Shown piece after piece: positions 48,435-57,912 of a stretch of DNA of 64,000 nt (the first letter of the stretch is position 1; each line of letters opens with the position of its first letter). The notes below the pieces were generated by a model. The model had not been told where the DNA came from, made no database searches, and was given only the letters and a program-made list of their open reading frames with translations. The stretch spans positions 1 to 64,000 of the forward strand of contig NZ_PDVP01000001.1 in assembly GCF_002727065.1 (NCBI RefSeq), written 5' to 3'. Source of the DNA: Zhengella mangrovi (GTDB taxonomy: Bacteria > Pseudomonadota > Alphaproteobacteria > Rhizobiales > Rhizobiaceae). The translations under genes were made by a program, and so were the position numbers.

Positions 48435-49004
48435 TCAGCGCGCCATGGCGTGATAGGCGTCGTTGGGCTGCATGTCGGTGGCCGCCGCCATGCGGTTCGA
48501 CATGTTGAAGAAGGCCGCCGTCGAGGCGATGTCCCAGATGTCGCGATCGCTCCAGCCGGCCTCGCGCAACCCCTGCCGGTCCGCTTCCTCGATCTTGGCC
48601 GGCGCCTCGGTCAGCTTGACGGAGAAGTCCAGCATCGCCTTCTGCTTCGCCGTCAGGTCGGCGACCCGGTAGTTCATCACCATCTGCTCGCCGAGTTTCG
48701 GATCGCCCGACAGTTCCCGCACCGCCGCGCCGTGCGCCGTCAGGCAGTAGTAGCAGTGGTTGACCGACGAAACGGCCACCGCGATCATCTCGCGCTCCAG
48801 TTTGCTGAGGCCCGATTGGCCCAGCATGAGGTCGTTGTACATGTCGGTAAAGGCGCGCAGCTTCTTGTCATCGAAGGAATAGGCCTTCAGCACGTTCGGA
48901 ACGAGGCCGAGCTTTTCCTCGCACTTGTCGAAATAACCCCTGGTCGCCTCGCTCACCGTGCCGAAGCCCGGAATATCGAGCGCGATGATCCTCTCCTCGC
49001 CCAT
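48435..49004 (-). CDS. AhpD/carboxymuconolactone decarboxylase-like peroxidase-related protein
   Basis: A 189-residue protein with the CMD/AhpD fold. The redox motif is C84-x-x-C87-x-x-x-H91 in NHCYYCLTAHG, as in the uncharacterised peroxidase-related family. FDKCEEKLGLVPNVLKAY near 25-42 is also typical. It probably reduces peroxides with an unknown partner. GGGAG lies before the ATG at 49004. A much longer in-frame extension reaches 49241 but crosses the intergenic repeat and is rejected. It is divergent from the glutamate dehydrogenase gene. Confidence 0.9.
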   Translation of the reverse strand: MGEERIIALDIPGFGTVSEATRGYFDKCEEKLGLVPNVLKAYSFDDKKLRAFTDMYNDLMLGQSGLSKLEREMIAVAVSSVNHCYYCLTAHGAAVRELSGDPKLGEQMVMNYRVADLTAKQKAMLDFSVKLTEAPAKIEEADRQGLREAGWSDRDIWDIASTAAFFNMSNRMAAATDMQPNDAYHAMAR

Positions 49005-49079
49005 GCCGTCATCTCCCTGAGATTTTACCGTTACAGATTGCCCGCGGGTCGCCAAACGAGCATTGTCTGTTACGATAAA

Positions 49080-49123
49080 GCAATTCCAGCGAAAGTGGGA
49101 ACCGGTTTCGCCTCCGGAATTGC
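49080..49123. repeat. RIME-like intergenic palindromic repeat
   Basis: GCAATTCC (49080-49087) pairs with GGAATTGC (49116-49123), and the inner arms GCGAAA and TTTCGC pair around GTGGGAACCGG. The centre strongly resembles the dispersed palindromes known as RIME in rhizobia. It lies in the 260-base divergent gap between the AhpD-like and glutamate dehydrogenase genes. I noticed only this copy in the window. Confidence 0.6.
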
Positions 49124-49264
49124 GAAGGGAAAATGCCGGATCCGGCGATGTTAGGAAACGCATTCGCGTTCCAGGTGGCCGGACCGAAAAAGACGGAGCA
49201 TTGGCGCGAACGCCTGTTCGCGACGAATGCCCAAGGAACACAGGGAAGCGAGAGGGGAAACGTC

Positions 49265-52200
49265 ATGGCGGCAGGCAAGTCGGGCAGCCGGAAGAAGGGC
49301 AGCCAGAAATCCGAGACCATCGTCCTCGACCTGTTCAGAACCCTCGCCGGGGCCGATGGCCAGCCGCCCTACGGACCGGATGCCATCGCCGCTGGTGCCG
49401 GCCTCGCCCACGATGCGCTTTGCCGGCACCGCCGGGGTCACGCGGTGGTGTCCCTGGAAAACCGTCCCGCCCTCGTGCAGGCTGGCAGGCCGGTCACGGC
49501 GATTACCGTGGTCAACGACAACATGCCCTTCCTGTTCGACTCGGTGATGGGCGAGATCAACGAGACCTGCGGCGAACTGTTGTTCGTCGCACACCCGGTT
49601 CTCGAGGTGACTTTCGAGGCCAAGGGCATTTGTGACATCCATGGCATCGCCAAGCGCCGCAACCCGGCTGACGGCCGCGATCTCGTGTCGATGATCCAGA
49701 TCCACGTCGCCGAGATGGATGAGGCCGACATGGGCGCCCTTCGTGCCCGGCTGGAGGATATTCTCAAGCACGTGCGCCATTCCGTCCACGACTGGCGTGA
49801 CATGCTTATCCGCCTCGATCACGCGATCAGCGTCTATCGTCATGCCCAGGATACGCTCGACCGCGCTGCCACCGAGGAGGCCGCTGCCTTCCTCGAATGG
49901 CTGCGCGACGACAATTTCACCTTCCTCGGCATGCGAGAATACGTCTGGCAGGGCGACGGCAAGACCGGCACCCTCAAGCGCAAGAGCGAGCGCGGCCTCG
50001 GCATCCTGCACGATCCCGACCTGCGCGTTTTGCGCCGTGGCGGTGCCGCCGTGACGACCACGCCGCAGATCCGCGAGTTCATGGCCGGGCCCGATCCGCT
50101 GATCGTCACCAAGGCGAACATCAAGTCGGTTGTCCACCGCCGCGCCTACCTCGACTACATCGGCGTCAAGACCTTCGACCGCAAGGGCATGCTGACCGGC
50201 GAACTGCGCATCGTCGGCCTGTTCACCGGTTCCGCCTACACCCACTCGGTCATGCGCATTCCGTTCATCCGCTCGAAGGTCCAGCAGGTCATGGCCGATC
50301 TCGGCTTCGACATGTCGGGCCATTCGGGCAAGGCGCTGATCAACATCCTGGAGACCTTCCCGCGCGACGAACTGTTCCAGATCGACCTGCCGACGCTGGA
50401 AAGCCATGCCCGCGCCATCCTGGCGCTCGGCGAACGGCCGCGCCTGCGCGTGCTGCCGCGCCCGGAGAAGTTCGGCCGCTACGTCTCGGTCATCATCTAT
50501 GTCCCGCGTGACCGTTACGACAGCCAGGTTCGCGAACGCCTCGGCCATTATCTGGCAAAGGCCTACGACGGGCGCCTCTCCGCCTATTACCCTGACTTTC
50601 CCGAGGGCACGCTGGCCCGCGTCCACTTCATCATCGGCCGCGACGGCACGGAGCCGCCGAAGGTCGACGTGGCAAAGCTCGAAGCCGACATCCGCGACCT
50701 CGTGCGCACCTGGGAAGACGAACTGGCCGACGCCGCGCGGGAGAATGGCTACGACCACCAGACCCGCACCATGGCGGCCCGCTTTCCTGCCGACTACCGC
50801 GCCGTCACGCCGGCGGCCAAGGCCCTGCACGACGCCACGCTCCTGGCGGCGATCGCGGAAGACCGCCCCTTCATCGTCGACTTCTACCGCAACGACGACC
50901 ATGCCGGCACCCACGCCGACCTGAAGATCTTCCATCGGGGCGAACCGGTTTCGCTCTCCGGCCGCGTACCGGCCCTGGAAAACATGGGTCTGCGGGTGAT
51001 CGCCGAGCGCACCTTCCAGACGGAGGCCTCAGACGGCACCCCGGTCTTCATCCACGACATGGAAGTCGAAAGCGCCGCCGGCCGTATGATCGACCTCGAC
51101 GACGAAGGCCGGTTGCTGGAAGACACCTTTGCCGCAGCCTCGCGCGGCGCCGTGGACGACGATGCCTACAACGGCCTGTCCCATTCCGCCGGACTGACGC
51201 ACGAGCAGATCGTGATCCTGCGCGCCTATGGCCGCTACCAGCAGCAGGCCGGCAGCACCTTCGGCCAGCCGGTCATCGCGTCAGCCCTGAACCGCTATCC
51301 CGATATTGCCCGCGACCTTTACAACCTTTTCGACGCGCGCTTCGACCCGGCGAAGGCAAAGGGACGCGACGACGCCTGCGACCGGCTGCGCAAGTCGATC
51401 CTGGGCAAGCTCGACAACGTGCCGGGCATCGACGAGGATACGATCCTGCGCCGCTACCTGACGCTCATCGACGCCACCATGCGGACCAACCGCTATGCCG
51501 TGCCCGTTGACGGCGTGCCGGTGCGCCAGCTCGCCGTCAAGCTCGATCCGCGCGCCATTCCCTTCCTGCCGGCCCCGCGCCCGGCGCACGAGATCTTCGT
51601 CTACGGGCTGGACGTCGAGGGCGTCCACCTGCGCTTCGGGCCGGTCGCCCGCGGCGGCCTGCGCTGGTCGGACCGCCTGCAGGACTACCGCACCGAGGTG
51701 CTCGGCCTCGTCAAGGCGCAGCAGGTCAAGAATGCCGTCATCGTGCCGGTTGGCGCCAAGGGCGGCTTCGTGCCCAAGGCCCTGCCTGCCAATGGCAGCC
51801 GGGAAGAGATCTTCGAGGCCGGCCGCGCCGCCTACAAGTCCTTCATCTCCTCGCTCCTGTCGGTGACCGACAACCTGGACGGCAACGATGTCGTGCCGCC
51901 GAAAGGGGTGCAACGGCTGGATGGCGACGATCCCTATTTCGTCGTCGCCGCCGACAAGGGCACCGCCACCTTCTCCGACACGGCCAACGCGATCAGCCAG
52001 GCCTATGGTTTCTGGCTCGACGATGCCTTCGCTTCCGGCGGTTCGGCCGGCTACGACCACAAGAAGATGGGCATCACCGCGCGCGGCGCATGGGAAGCGG
52101 TCAAACGCCATTTCCGCGAGATGGACAGGGACATCCAGACGCAGCCCTTCACCGTCGCCGGCGTCGGCGACATGTCCGGCGATGTCTTCGGCAACGGCAT

Positions 52201-54037
52201 GCTGCTGTCGCCATGCATCCGCCTCGTCGCCGCCTTCGATCACCGCGATATCTTCATCGACCCCGATCCCGATCCCGAGACCAGCTTCGCCGAGCGCAAG
52301 CGGGTCTTCGATCTCGGCCGCTCGAGCTGGCAGGATTACAACCAGTCCTTCCTGTCGAAGGGCGGCGGCGTCTTTCCGCGCAACCAGAAAATGATCAGGC
52401 TGCCGCAGGAGGCCGCCGAGGCCATCGGCCTGGACAAGACCGAGGCATCGCCAAACGAGATCATGTCCGCAATCCTGACCATGCGTGTCGACCTGCTCTG
52501 GTTCGGCGGCATCGGCACCTACATCCGCGCATCGAGCGAATCCAATGCCGACGCCGGCGACCGCGCCAATGATGCCATCCGCGTCACGGCCGCGGATCTG
52601 CACTGCAAGGTGATCGGCGAGGGCGCCAACCTCGGCCTCACCCAGCGCGCCCGCATCGAGTTCGGGCTGAATGGCGGCCGCTGCAATTCCGACGCCATCG
52701 ACAACTCTGCCGGGGTCAATTCCTCCGACGTCGAGGTGAACATCAAGATCGCGCTGGCGGCCGCCATGCGCGATGGCAAGCTGAGCCGCAAGGCGCGCAA
52801 CACGCTGCTGGAGAAGATGACCGGCGAGGTCGCGGACCTGGTGCTGGAGACCAATTACGACCAGACGCTCTGCATCTCGCAGACCGAAAGCCGCGGCATG
52901 GCCGACCTGGCATACCAGGCCCGCCTGATGGAGCACCTGGAAAACCGCCACCTGCTCGACCGCAAGGTGGAACTGCTGCCCGACCCCAAGGCCCTGTCGG
53001 AACGCCAGGCCCGCGGCGACGCCCTGACCCGCGCCGAGATCGGCGTCCTCGTCTCCTATGCCAAGCTGGTCCTCTTCTCCGATATCATGGCCTCGCCCCT
53101 GCCGTCCGACCCGCATTTCGAGCAGACGCTCATCGACTACTTCCCGGCCGAGATGCAGAAGAAATACGCCGGCGAGATCCGCGATCATCGCCTGCGCGCC
53201 GAGATCATCGCCACGGAACTGGCCAACGACGTCATCAATCGCGGCGGCCCGGCCTTCGTCATCCGCCAGCAGGACATGACGGGCAGATCGGCCGCCGAGG
53301 CCGCACGCGCCTTCGCCATCAGCCGTGACGGGTTTGGCCTCGATTCGCTCTATGAACAGGTGGACGCGCTGGACAACGTCATGTCCGGCCGCGCCCAGCT
53401 TTCGCTCTATGGCCGTATCGCCCGCACCGCGATGAACGCCACGGCCTGGCAATTGCGCAATGGCGATCCTGCTGCGCCGGTGGCCGCGGTCGTGGACGGA
53501 CTCCTCGCGGCCCGCAAGGCGCTGGACCCGAACCTCGCAAGCCTGCTGCCGGCCTTCATGAAGGAGCGCCTCGCCGACCGCCAGGCGCGCATGAAGCACG
53601 AAGGCTGCCCCGCGGACCTCGCCAAGGCCATCGCCATGCTCGGGGCCGAGGAACTCATACCCGACATCATGCTCGTCGCCGATGCCGCCGGGGCGGCCCT
53701 CGACGCGGCGGCGAAATCCTATTTCGGCGTCACGGACCTCTTCCGTCTCGGGCGCATCGAGGATGCCGCCCGTGCCATCGCCACCGGCGACTATTACGAC
53801 GGGCTTGCGCTTTCGCGCGCCGGTGCCATGATCGATTCCGCGCGGCGCGGAATCTCCATCTCGGTGCTGGCCGACCATGGCGGCGAGACCGATCCGGTTT
53901 CCGCCTGGAAGGCGGCGAACGAGGGGCGCATCCACCGCACGCGCGAACGGATCCAGGCGCTGCTGGAGTCCGGTGACCTGACCGTCTCGCGCATGACGGT
54001 GGCGGCCGGGTTAATGGGCGATCTTGCCGGATCTTGA
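49265..54037 (+). CDS. NAD-specific glutamate dehydrogenase, large (180 kDa) type
   Basis: A 1590-residue enzyme that oxidises glutamate to 2-oxoglutarate and ammonia with NAD, mainly for catabolism. The N-terminal 700 residues hold ACT-like regulatory segments; the catalytic core (about 740-1240) shows GPVARGGLRWSDR, the substrate lysine region PVGAKGGFVPKALP, NNTDGNDV-type DNLDGNDVVPP and GEGANLGLTQRARIEF. The C-terminal 350 residues are helical. It corresponds to GdhZ/GdhB of alphaproteobacteria and Pseudomonas. The start at 49265 follows GAGAGGGGA; the frame extends upstream without support. MFS gene follows after 40 bases. Confidence 0.95.
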   Translation: MAAGKSGSRKKGSQKSETIVLDLFRTLAGADGQPPYGPDAIAAGAGLAHDALCRHRRGHAVVSLENRPALVQAGRPVTAITVVNDNMPFLFDSVMGEINETCGELLFVAHPVLEVTFEAKGICDIHGIAKRRNPADGRDLVSMIQIHVAEMDEADMGALRARLEDILKHVRHSVHDWRDMLIRLDHAISVYRHAQDTLDRAATEEAAAFLEWLRDDNFTFLGMREYVWQGDGKTGTLKRKSERGLGILHDPDLRVLRRGGAAVTTTPQIREFMAGPDPLIVTKANIKSVVHRRAYLDYIGVKTFDRKGMLTGELRIVGLFTGSAYTHSVMRIPFIRSKVQQVMADLGFDMSGHSGKALINILETFPRDELFQIDLPTLESHARAILALGERPRLRVLPRPEKFGRYVSVIIYVPRDRYDSQVRERLGHYLAKAYDGRLSAYYPDFPEGTLARVHFIIGRDGTEPPKVDVAKLEADIRDLVRTWEDELADAARENGYDHQTRTMAARFPADYRAVTPAAKALHDATLLAAIAEDRPFIVDFYRNDDHAGTHADLKIFHRGEPVSLSGRVPALENMGLRVIAERTFQTEASDGTPVFIHDMEVESAAGRMIDLDDEGRLLEDTFAAASRGAVDDDAYNGLSHSAGLTHEQIVILRAYGRYQQQAGSTFGQPVIASALNRYPDIARDLYNLFDARFDPAKAKGRDDACDRLRKSILGKLDNVPGIDEDTILRRYLTLIDATMRTNRYAVPVDGVPVRQLAVKLDPRAIPFLPAPRPAHEIFVYGLDVEGVHLRFGPVARGGLRWSDRLQDYRTEVLGLVKAQQVKNAVIVPVGAKGGFVPKALPANGSREEIFEAGRAAYKSFISSLLSVTDNLDGNDVVPPKGVQRLDGDDPYFVVAADKGTATFSDTANAISQAYGFWLDDAFASGGSAGYDHKKMGITARGAWEAVKRHFREMDRDIQTQPFTVAGVGDMSGDVFGNGMLLSPCIRLVAAFDHRDIFIDPDPDPETSFAERKRVFDLGRSSWQDYNQSFLSKGGGVFPRNQKMIRLPQEAAEAIGLDKTEASPNEIMSAILTMRVDLLWFGGIGTYIRASSESNADAGDRANDAIRVTAADLHCKVIGEGANLGLTQRARIEFGLNGGRCNSDAIDNSAGVNSSDVEVNIKIALAAAMRDGKLSRKARNTLLEKMTGEVADLVLETNYDQTLCISQTESRGMADLAYQARLMEHLENRHLLDRKVELLPDPKALSERQARGDALTRAEIGVLVSYAKLVLFSDIMASPLPSDPHFEQTLIDYFPAEMQKKYAGEIRDHRLRAEIIATELANDVINRGGPAFVIRQQDMTGRSAAEAARAFAISRDGFGLDSLYEQVDALDNVMSGRAQLSLYGRIARTAMNATAWQLRNGDPAAPVAAVVDGLLAARKALDPNLASLLPAFMKERLADRQARMKHEGCPADLAKAIAMLGAEELIPDIMLVADAAGAALDAAAKSYFGVTDLFRLGRIEDAARAIATGDYYDGLALSRAGAMIDSARRGISISVLADHGGETDPVSAWKAANEGRIHRTRERIQALLESGDLTVSRMTVAAGLMGDLAGS

Positions 54038-54077
54038 TGCAGGACCGCGGATCGCGGCGACAGGGGACGAACACAGA

Positions 54078-55469
54078 ATGGAAGACATCGCGTCGCCGCG
54101 CGCCGACCGGAAGGGCATCTGGGGCTGGATGCTGTTCGACTGGGCGGCCCAGCCCTTCTTCACCGTGGTCACCACCTTCATTTTCGGACCTTATTTCATC
54201 TCGCGCATGGCCGCCGATCCGGTTTCGGGCCAGGCCGCGTGGGGCTACGCCGTCGCCGCTGGCGGCCTGGTCATCGCCATCCTGTCGCCGGTCCTGGGCG
54301 CGATCGCGGACCACACCGGCCCCCGCAAGCCATGGATCGGCTTCTTCGCCGTCATCAAGATTGCCGCGCTGATCACGCTGTGGTGGGCTGCGCCTGGGGC
54401 CAGCCTGTTCTGGGTCGCCGCCGCCTTCACCCTCGCCACCGTTGCCGCGGAATTCTCCATAGTCTTCAACGATTCCATGATGAACCGGCTGGTTCCGGAA
54501 AAGGAGATCGGCCGGATTTCCAACACCGCCTGGGGGCTTGGCTATCTCGGCGGCATGATCGTGCTGATCTTCGTCATCGCCTTTCTCGCCGCCTCGCCGG
54601 AAACCGGGAAGACGCTGATCGGCCTTCCGCCTCTCTTCGGGCTTGATCCGCTGCAGGGCGAGGACGCCCGTGCGACCGGGCCGATCTCGGCGCTCTGGTA
54701 CCTGGTCTTCGTGCTGCCGATGTTCCTGTTCACGCCCGATGCCCGCCACGGTTCCAGCACCACCAACGCGGTCGAGGCCGGCCTGGCCGACCTCAAGACC
54801 ACGCTGCGCGAATTGCGCCGGCGCACCGGCATTGCCCGCTTCCTGATCGCCCGCATGATCTACCAGGACGGCGTCAATGCCCTGCTGGCGCTCGGCGGAG
54901 GCTTCGCGGCCGGCATGTTCAACTGGTCGATCACCGAGATCGGCCTGTTCGGCATCATTCTCAACGTGGTCGCCATTCCCGGCTGCATCATTGCCGGCCG
55001 TTTTGACGAGGCCTTCGGCTCCAAGCGTATCGTGCTGATCTGCGTGGCCATGCTGCTCGTCGCCACCATCGGCATCGTTTCGACCGGTCCCGGCTTCACC
55101 GCCTTCGGCCTGGTGCAGTTCGGCGATGCCGACTCCGGCGGCCTTTTCGGAACCCCGGCTGAACTCGCCTACATCGGTTTCGGCCTGCTGATCGGCGCTG
55201 CCTTCGGCCCGGTCCAGGCTTCCTCGCGCTCCTACATGGCCCGCTCCGTCACGCCGGAAGAGACCGGCCGCTACTTCGGCATCTACGCGCTCGCCGGCCG
55301 CGCCACCAGCTTCCTCGCCCCTTTCCTCGTCGCCACCATCACCGCAACGGCCGCCTCTCCGCGCGCCGGCATGGCGGTGATCTGCCTGTTCTTCATCGTC
55401 GGCTTCATCATCCTTTACGCCGCGCCGAAACCGGCCGAGAACCGGGCCCAGTCGAACGCCGTGGAGTGA
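54078..55469 (+). CDS. MFS transporter, UMF1 (Atg22-like) family
   Basis: A 463-residue integral membrane protein with about twelve transmembrane helices. The first helix follows WGWMLFDWAAQPFFTVVTTF, a typical start of the UMF1/Atg22-like group, and the loop after helix 2 reads GAIADHTGPRKPW, the MFS motif A. Some relatives export amino acids, but the substrate is not known. ATG at 54078 is chosen; a frame extension overlaps the glutamate dehydrogenase end. Closeness to that gene may suggest a role in amino-acid use. A terminator follows at once. Confidence 0.9.
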   Translation: MEDIASPRADRKGIWGWMLFDWAAQPFFTVVTTFIFGPYFISRMAADPVSGQAAWGYAVAAGGLVIAILSPVLGAIADHTGPRKPWIGFFAVIKIAALITLWWAAPGASLFWVAAAFTLATVAAEFSIVFNDSMMNRLVPEKEIGRISNTAWGLGYLGGMIVLIFVIAFLAASPETGKTLIGLPPLFGLDPLQGEDARATGPISALWYLVFVLPMFLFTPDARHGSSTTNAVEAGLADLKTTLRELRRRTGIARFLIARMIYQDGVNALLALGGGFAAGMFNWSITEIGLFGIILNVVAIPGCIIAGRFDEAFGSKRIVLICVAMLLVATIGIVSTGPGFTAFGLVQFGDADSGGLFGTPAELAYIGFGLLIGAAFGPVQASSRSYMARSVTPEETGRYFGIYALAGRATSFLAPFLVATITATAASPRAGMAVICLFFIVGFIILYAAPKPAENRAQSNAVE

Positions 55470-55472
55470 ACG

Positions 55473-55504
55473 AAAAAGGCCGCCCCGGTCGGGACGGCCT
55501 TTTT
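55473..55504. terminator. Bidirectional terminator between the MFS gene and rpsP
   Basis: GGCCGCCCC and GGGACGGCC pair (one C-A mismatch) around GGTC; five A precede and five T follow, so the stem works on both strands. It lies 8 bases after the MFS stop and 30 bases past the rpsP stop, and so ends both transcripts. Confidence 0.85.
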
Positions 55505-55533
55505 GAATGTCTGCGAAGACAATCCGTTCCCGG

Positions 55534-55938
55534 TTACTCGGAAGCGGCTTCCTCGGCCGGAGCCTCGGCGGCAGCAGCGGCCTCGGCGGCAGCGGCAGCG
55601 GCTTCTTCCTCGCGCTGCTTCTGCTCGGCGATGCGCTCCTGGGCCTTCTTGCCCGGCTCGGCCTTCTGCGGGTTGTTGCGCTGGTCGCGCTTGGCAATGC
55701 CGGCCTGGTCGAGGAAACGCAGCACGCGGTCGGTCGGCAGGGCGCCGTTGTCGAGCCAGTGCTTGATGCGCTCTTCGTTCAGCGTCACGCGGTCGCCGTC
55801 CTTGGGCAGCATCGGGTTCCAGGCGCCGACGCGCTCGATGAAACGGCCGTCGCGCGGCGAGCGCACGTCGGCGATGACAATGTGGTAGTACGGGCGCTTC
55901 TTGGAGCCAGCGCGGGCCAGACGGATTTTCAGTGCCAT
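55534..55938 (-). CDS. rpsP: 30S ribosomal protein S16
   Basis: A 134-residue ribosomal protein. Residues 1-85 are the conserved S16 fold, beginning [20 protein letters not shown]. Residues about 95-134 form an Ala/Glu-rich acidic tail that other bacteria lack but many alphaproteobacteria have. AGGAG precedes the ATG. It is the last gene of ffh-chorismate mutase-rpsP; rimM, trmD and rplS do not follow here, since the next gene is convergent. Confidence 0.97.
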   Translation of the reverse strand: MALKIRLARAGSKKRPYYHIVIADVRSPRDGRFIERVGAWNPMLPKDGDRVTLNEERIKHWLDNGALPTDRVLRFLDQAGIAKRDQRNNPQKAEPGKKAQERIAEQKQREEEAAAAAAEAAAAAEAPAEEAASE

Positions 55939-56007
55939 GGTTTACTCCTGTCGATTCTGATCCGTTGAATGTCGTTCGTGTCTTCAGGCCGTCGGGGTTC
56001 GTGCCCC

Positions 56008-56337
56008 TCAGGCGGTTTCTTCTTCGTCCGCCGCCTTGGCCGCGATGGCCTCGTGGTGGCGGATCACCTCCTTGATGATGAAGGCGAGGAATTTCTCGGC
56101 GAAATCCGGGTCCATGCCGGCTTCGTCGGCCAGCCGGCGCAGCCGCTCGATCTGCTTCGCCTCGCGGTCCGGGTCCGACGGCGGCAGGTCATGCACCGCC
56201 TTCAGTTCGCCCACCTTCTGCGTGCAGCGGAAGCGCTCGGCCAGCGTGTGGATCAGCACCGCGTCGTAATTGTCGATCGACCGGCGGAGATCCTTCAGCA
56301 CCTCGCGGGCGCGCGTCACGTCATCCGTCTCGCTCAT
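56008..56337 (-). CDS. Chorismate mutase, AroQ type
   Basis: A 109-residue all-helical protein that converts chorismate to prephenate, the entry to Phe and Tyr synthesis. The AroQ pattern is visible as LRRSIDNYDAVLIHTLAERF at 17-36, KVGELKA near 42 with the active-site Lys, and the third helix FIIKEVIRHHEAI. It lies six bases after ffh, an order found widely in Hyphomicrobiales, so it is cotranscribed with ffh and rpsP. Confidence 0.92.
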   Translation of the reverse strand: MSETDDVTRAREVLKDLRRSIDNYDAVLIHTLAERFRCTQKVGELKAVHDLPPSDPDREAKQIERLRRLADEAGMDPDFAEKFLAFIIKEVIRHHEAIAAKAADEEETA

Positions 56338-56343
56338 CGCCCC

Positions 56344-57912
56344 TCACCTCTTCTTTCCGGGCAGCCCCGGCAGTTTGGGCCCGCCCAGCCCGGGCAATCC
56401 GCCCGGCAGGCCGCCACCGCCAAGGCCCGGCAGCTTCGGCGCGCCGCCGGCGCCGCCCATGCCCATGGCCTCGGCCTGCTTCTGCAGCGCTTCCAGTTCC
56501 TTCGGGCTCATCTTGGAAAGGTCCGGCATGCCGCCCATTCCCCCCATGCCGCCGAGCCCCATCTTGTTGGCCATGCCGCCCATCAGGCCGCGCATCATGC
56601 CGCCCTTCTTGCCCTTGCCGCCCATCGCCTTCATCATGTCGGCCATCTGGCGATGCATCTTCAGGAGCTTGTTGATCTGCGCGGCGTCGGTGCCCGAGCC
56701 GGCAGCAATGCGCTTCTTCCGGCTGTGCTTGAGCATGTCCGGGTTGGACCGTTCGGCCGGCGTCATCGACTGGATGATGGCGATCTGGCGGCCGAACATC
56801 TTGTCGTCCAGGCCCGCCGAGGCCATCTGGTCCTTCATCTTGCCCATGCCCGGCATGAGCCCCATGATGCCGCCGAGACCACCCATCTTCTGCATCTGGC
56901 GAAGCTGGTCGGCGAGGTCGTCCAGGTCAAACTTCCCCTCCTGCATCTTCTTCGCCATCGCGGCGGCTTTTTCCTGGTCGATCGTCTCGGCGGCCTTTTC
57001 CACCAGGCTGACGATGTCGCCCATGCCGAGGATGCGGTCGGCGATCCGCTTGGGATGGAATTCCTCCAGCCCGTCCATCTTCTCGCCGGTGCCGATCAGC
57101 TTGATCGGCTTGCCGGTGACCGCGCGCATCGAAAGCGCCGCACCGCCGCGCCCGTCGCCGTCCATGCGGGTCAGCACGATGCCGGTGATGCCGACACGCT
57201 CGTCGAAATTGCGGGCCAGGTTGACGGCGTCCTGGCCGGTCAGCGAATCCGCGACCAGCAGGATCTCGTGCGGGTCCGACACCTTACGGATGTCGGCCAT
57301 CTCCACCATCAGCGGCTCGTCGATATGGGTGCGGCCGGCGGTGTCGAGAATGACGACGTCGTGGCCGCCGAGCTTGGCTGCCTGCACCGACCGCTTCGCG
57401 ATGGCGACCGGGTCCTGGCCCGCCACGATCGGCAGAGTCGCCACGCCCGTCTGCTCGCCGAGCTGCTTGAGCTGCTCCTGCGCGGCCGGCCGGCGCGTGT
57501 CGAGCGAGGCCATGAGCACCTTCTTGCCCTGGCGTTCGGTCAGCCGCTTGGCGATCTTGCCCGTCGTCGTTGTCTTGCCCGAGCCCTGCAGGCCGACCAT
57601 CATGATCACGACCGGTGCCGGCGCGTTCAGGTCGATGCCCTGGCTGTCGGAGCCGAGCATCTCGACGAGCTCGTCATGGACGATCTTGACGACCTGCTGG
57701 CCAGGCTTGATCGACTTCAGCACATCCTGGCCGACCGCCTTGTTGCGCACGCGGTCGGTGAACGAGCGCACGACGTCGAGCGCCACGTCCGCCTCGATCA
57801 GCGCGCGCCGCACCTCGCGCAGCGCCGCGGAGACATCCGCCTCCGAAAGCGCGCCGCGGCCGGTGAGGCCGTTCAGGATTGATCCGAGCCGGTCGGATAA
57901 GCTCTCAAACAT
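56344..57912 (-). CDS. ffh: Signal recognition particle protein Ffh
   Basis: A 522-residue GTPase that binds signal sequences and SRP RNA and brings ribosomes to the membrane. N domain 1-90, G1 GLQGSGKTTT at 107-116, DTAGR near 190, TRMDGDGRGGAALS near 250, and the Met-rich M domain from about 325. After residue 425 comes a long Gly/Met tail and a Gly/Pro/Leu segment ending PGLPGKKR, much longer than E. coli Ffh. AAGGA precedes the ATG at 57912; an in-frame start at 57957 lacks support. Confidence 0.97.
   Translation of the reverse strand: MFESLSDRLGSILNGLTGRGALSEADVSAALREVRRALIEADVALDVVRSFTDRVRNKAVGQDVLKSIKPGQQVVKIVHDELVEMLGSDSQGIDLNAPAPVVIMMVGLQGSGKTTTTGKIAKRLTERQGKKVLMASLDTRRPAAQEQLKQLGEQTGVATLPIVAGQDPVAIAKRSVQAAKLGGHDVVILDTAGRTHIDEPLMVEMADIRKVSDPHEILLVADSLTGQDAVNLARNFDERVGITGIVLTRMDGDGRGGAALSMRAVTGKPIKLIGTGEKMDGLEEFHPKRIADRILGMGDIVSLVEKAAETIDQEKAAAMAKKMQEGKFDLDDLADQLRQMQKMGGLGGIMGLMPGMGKMKDQMASAGLDDKMFGRQIAIIQSMTPAERSNPDMLKHSRKKRIAAGSGTDAAQINKLLKMHRQMADMMKAMGGKGKKGGMMRGLMGGMANKMGLGGMGGMGGMPDLSKMSPKELEALQKQAEAMGMGGAGGAPKLPGLGGGGLPGGLPGLGGPKLPGLPGKKR

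Noticed and set aside
49005-49241. N-terminal extension of the AhpD-like protein up to 49241
   Set aside because: The extension crosses the palindromic repeat, lacks family similarity, and a good ribosome site precedes the ATG at 49004.
51281-53935. A long open minus-strand frame inside the glutamate dehydrogenase gene
   Set aside because: Same effect of high GC at third positions; the plus-strand protein carries all catalytic motifs, so the opposite frame is noise.
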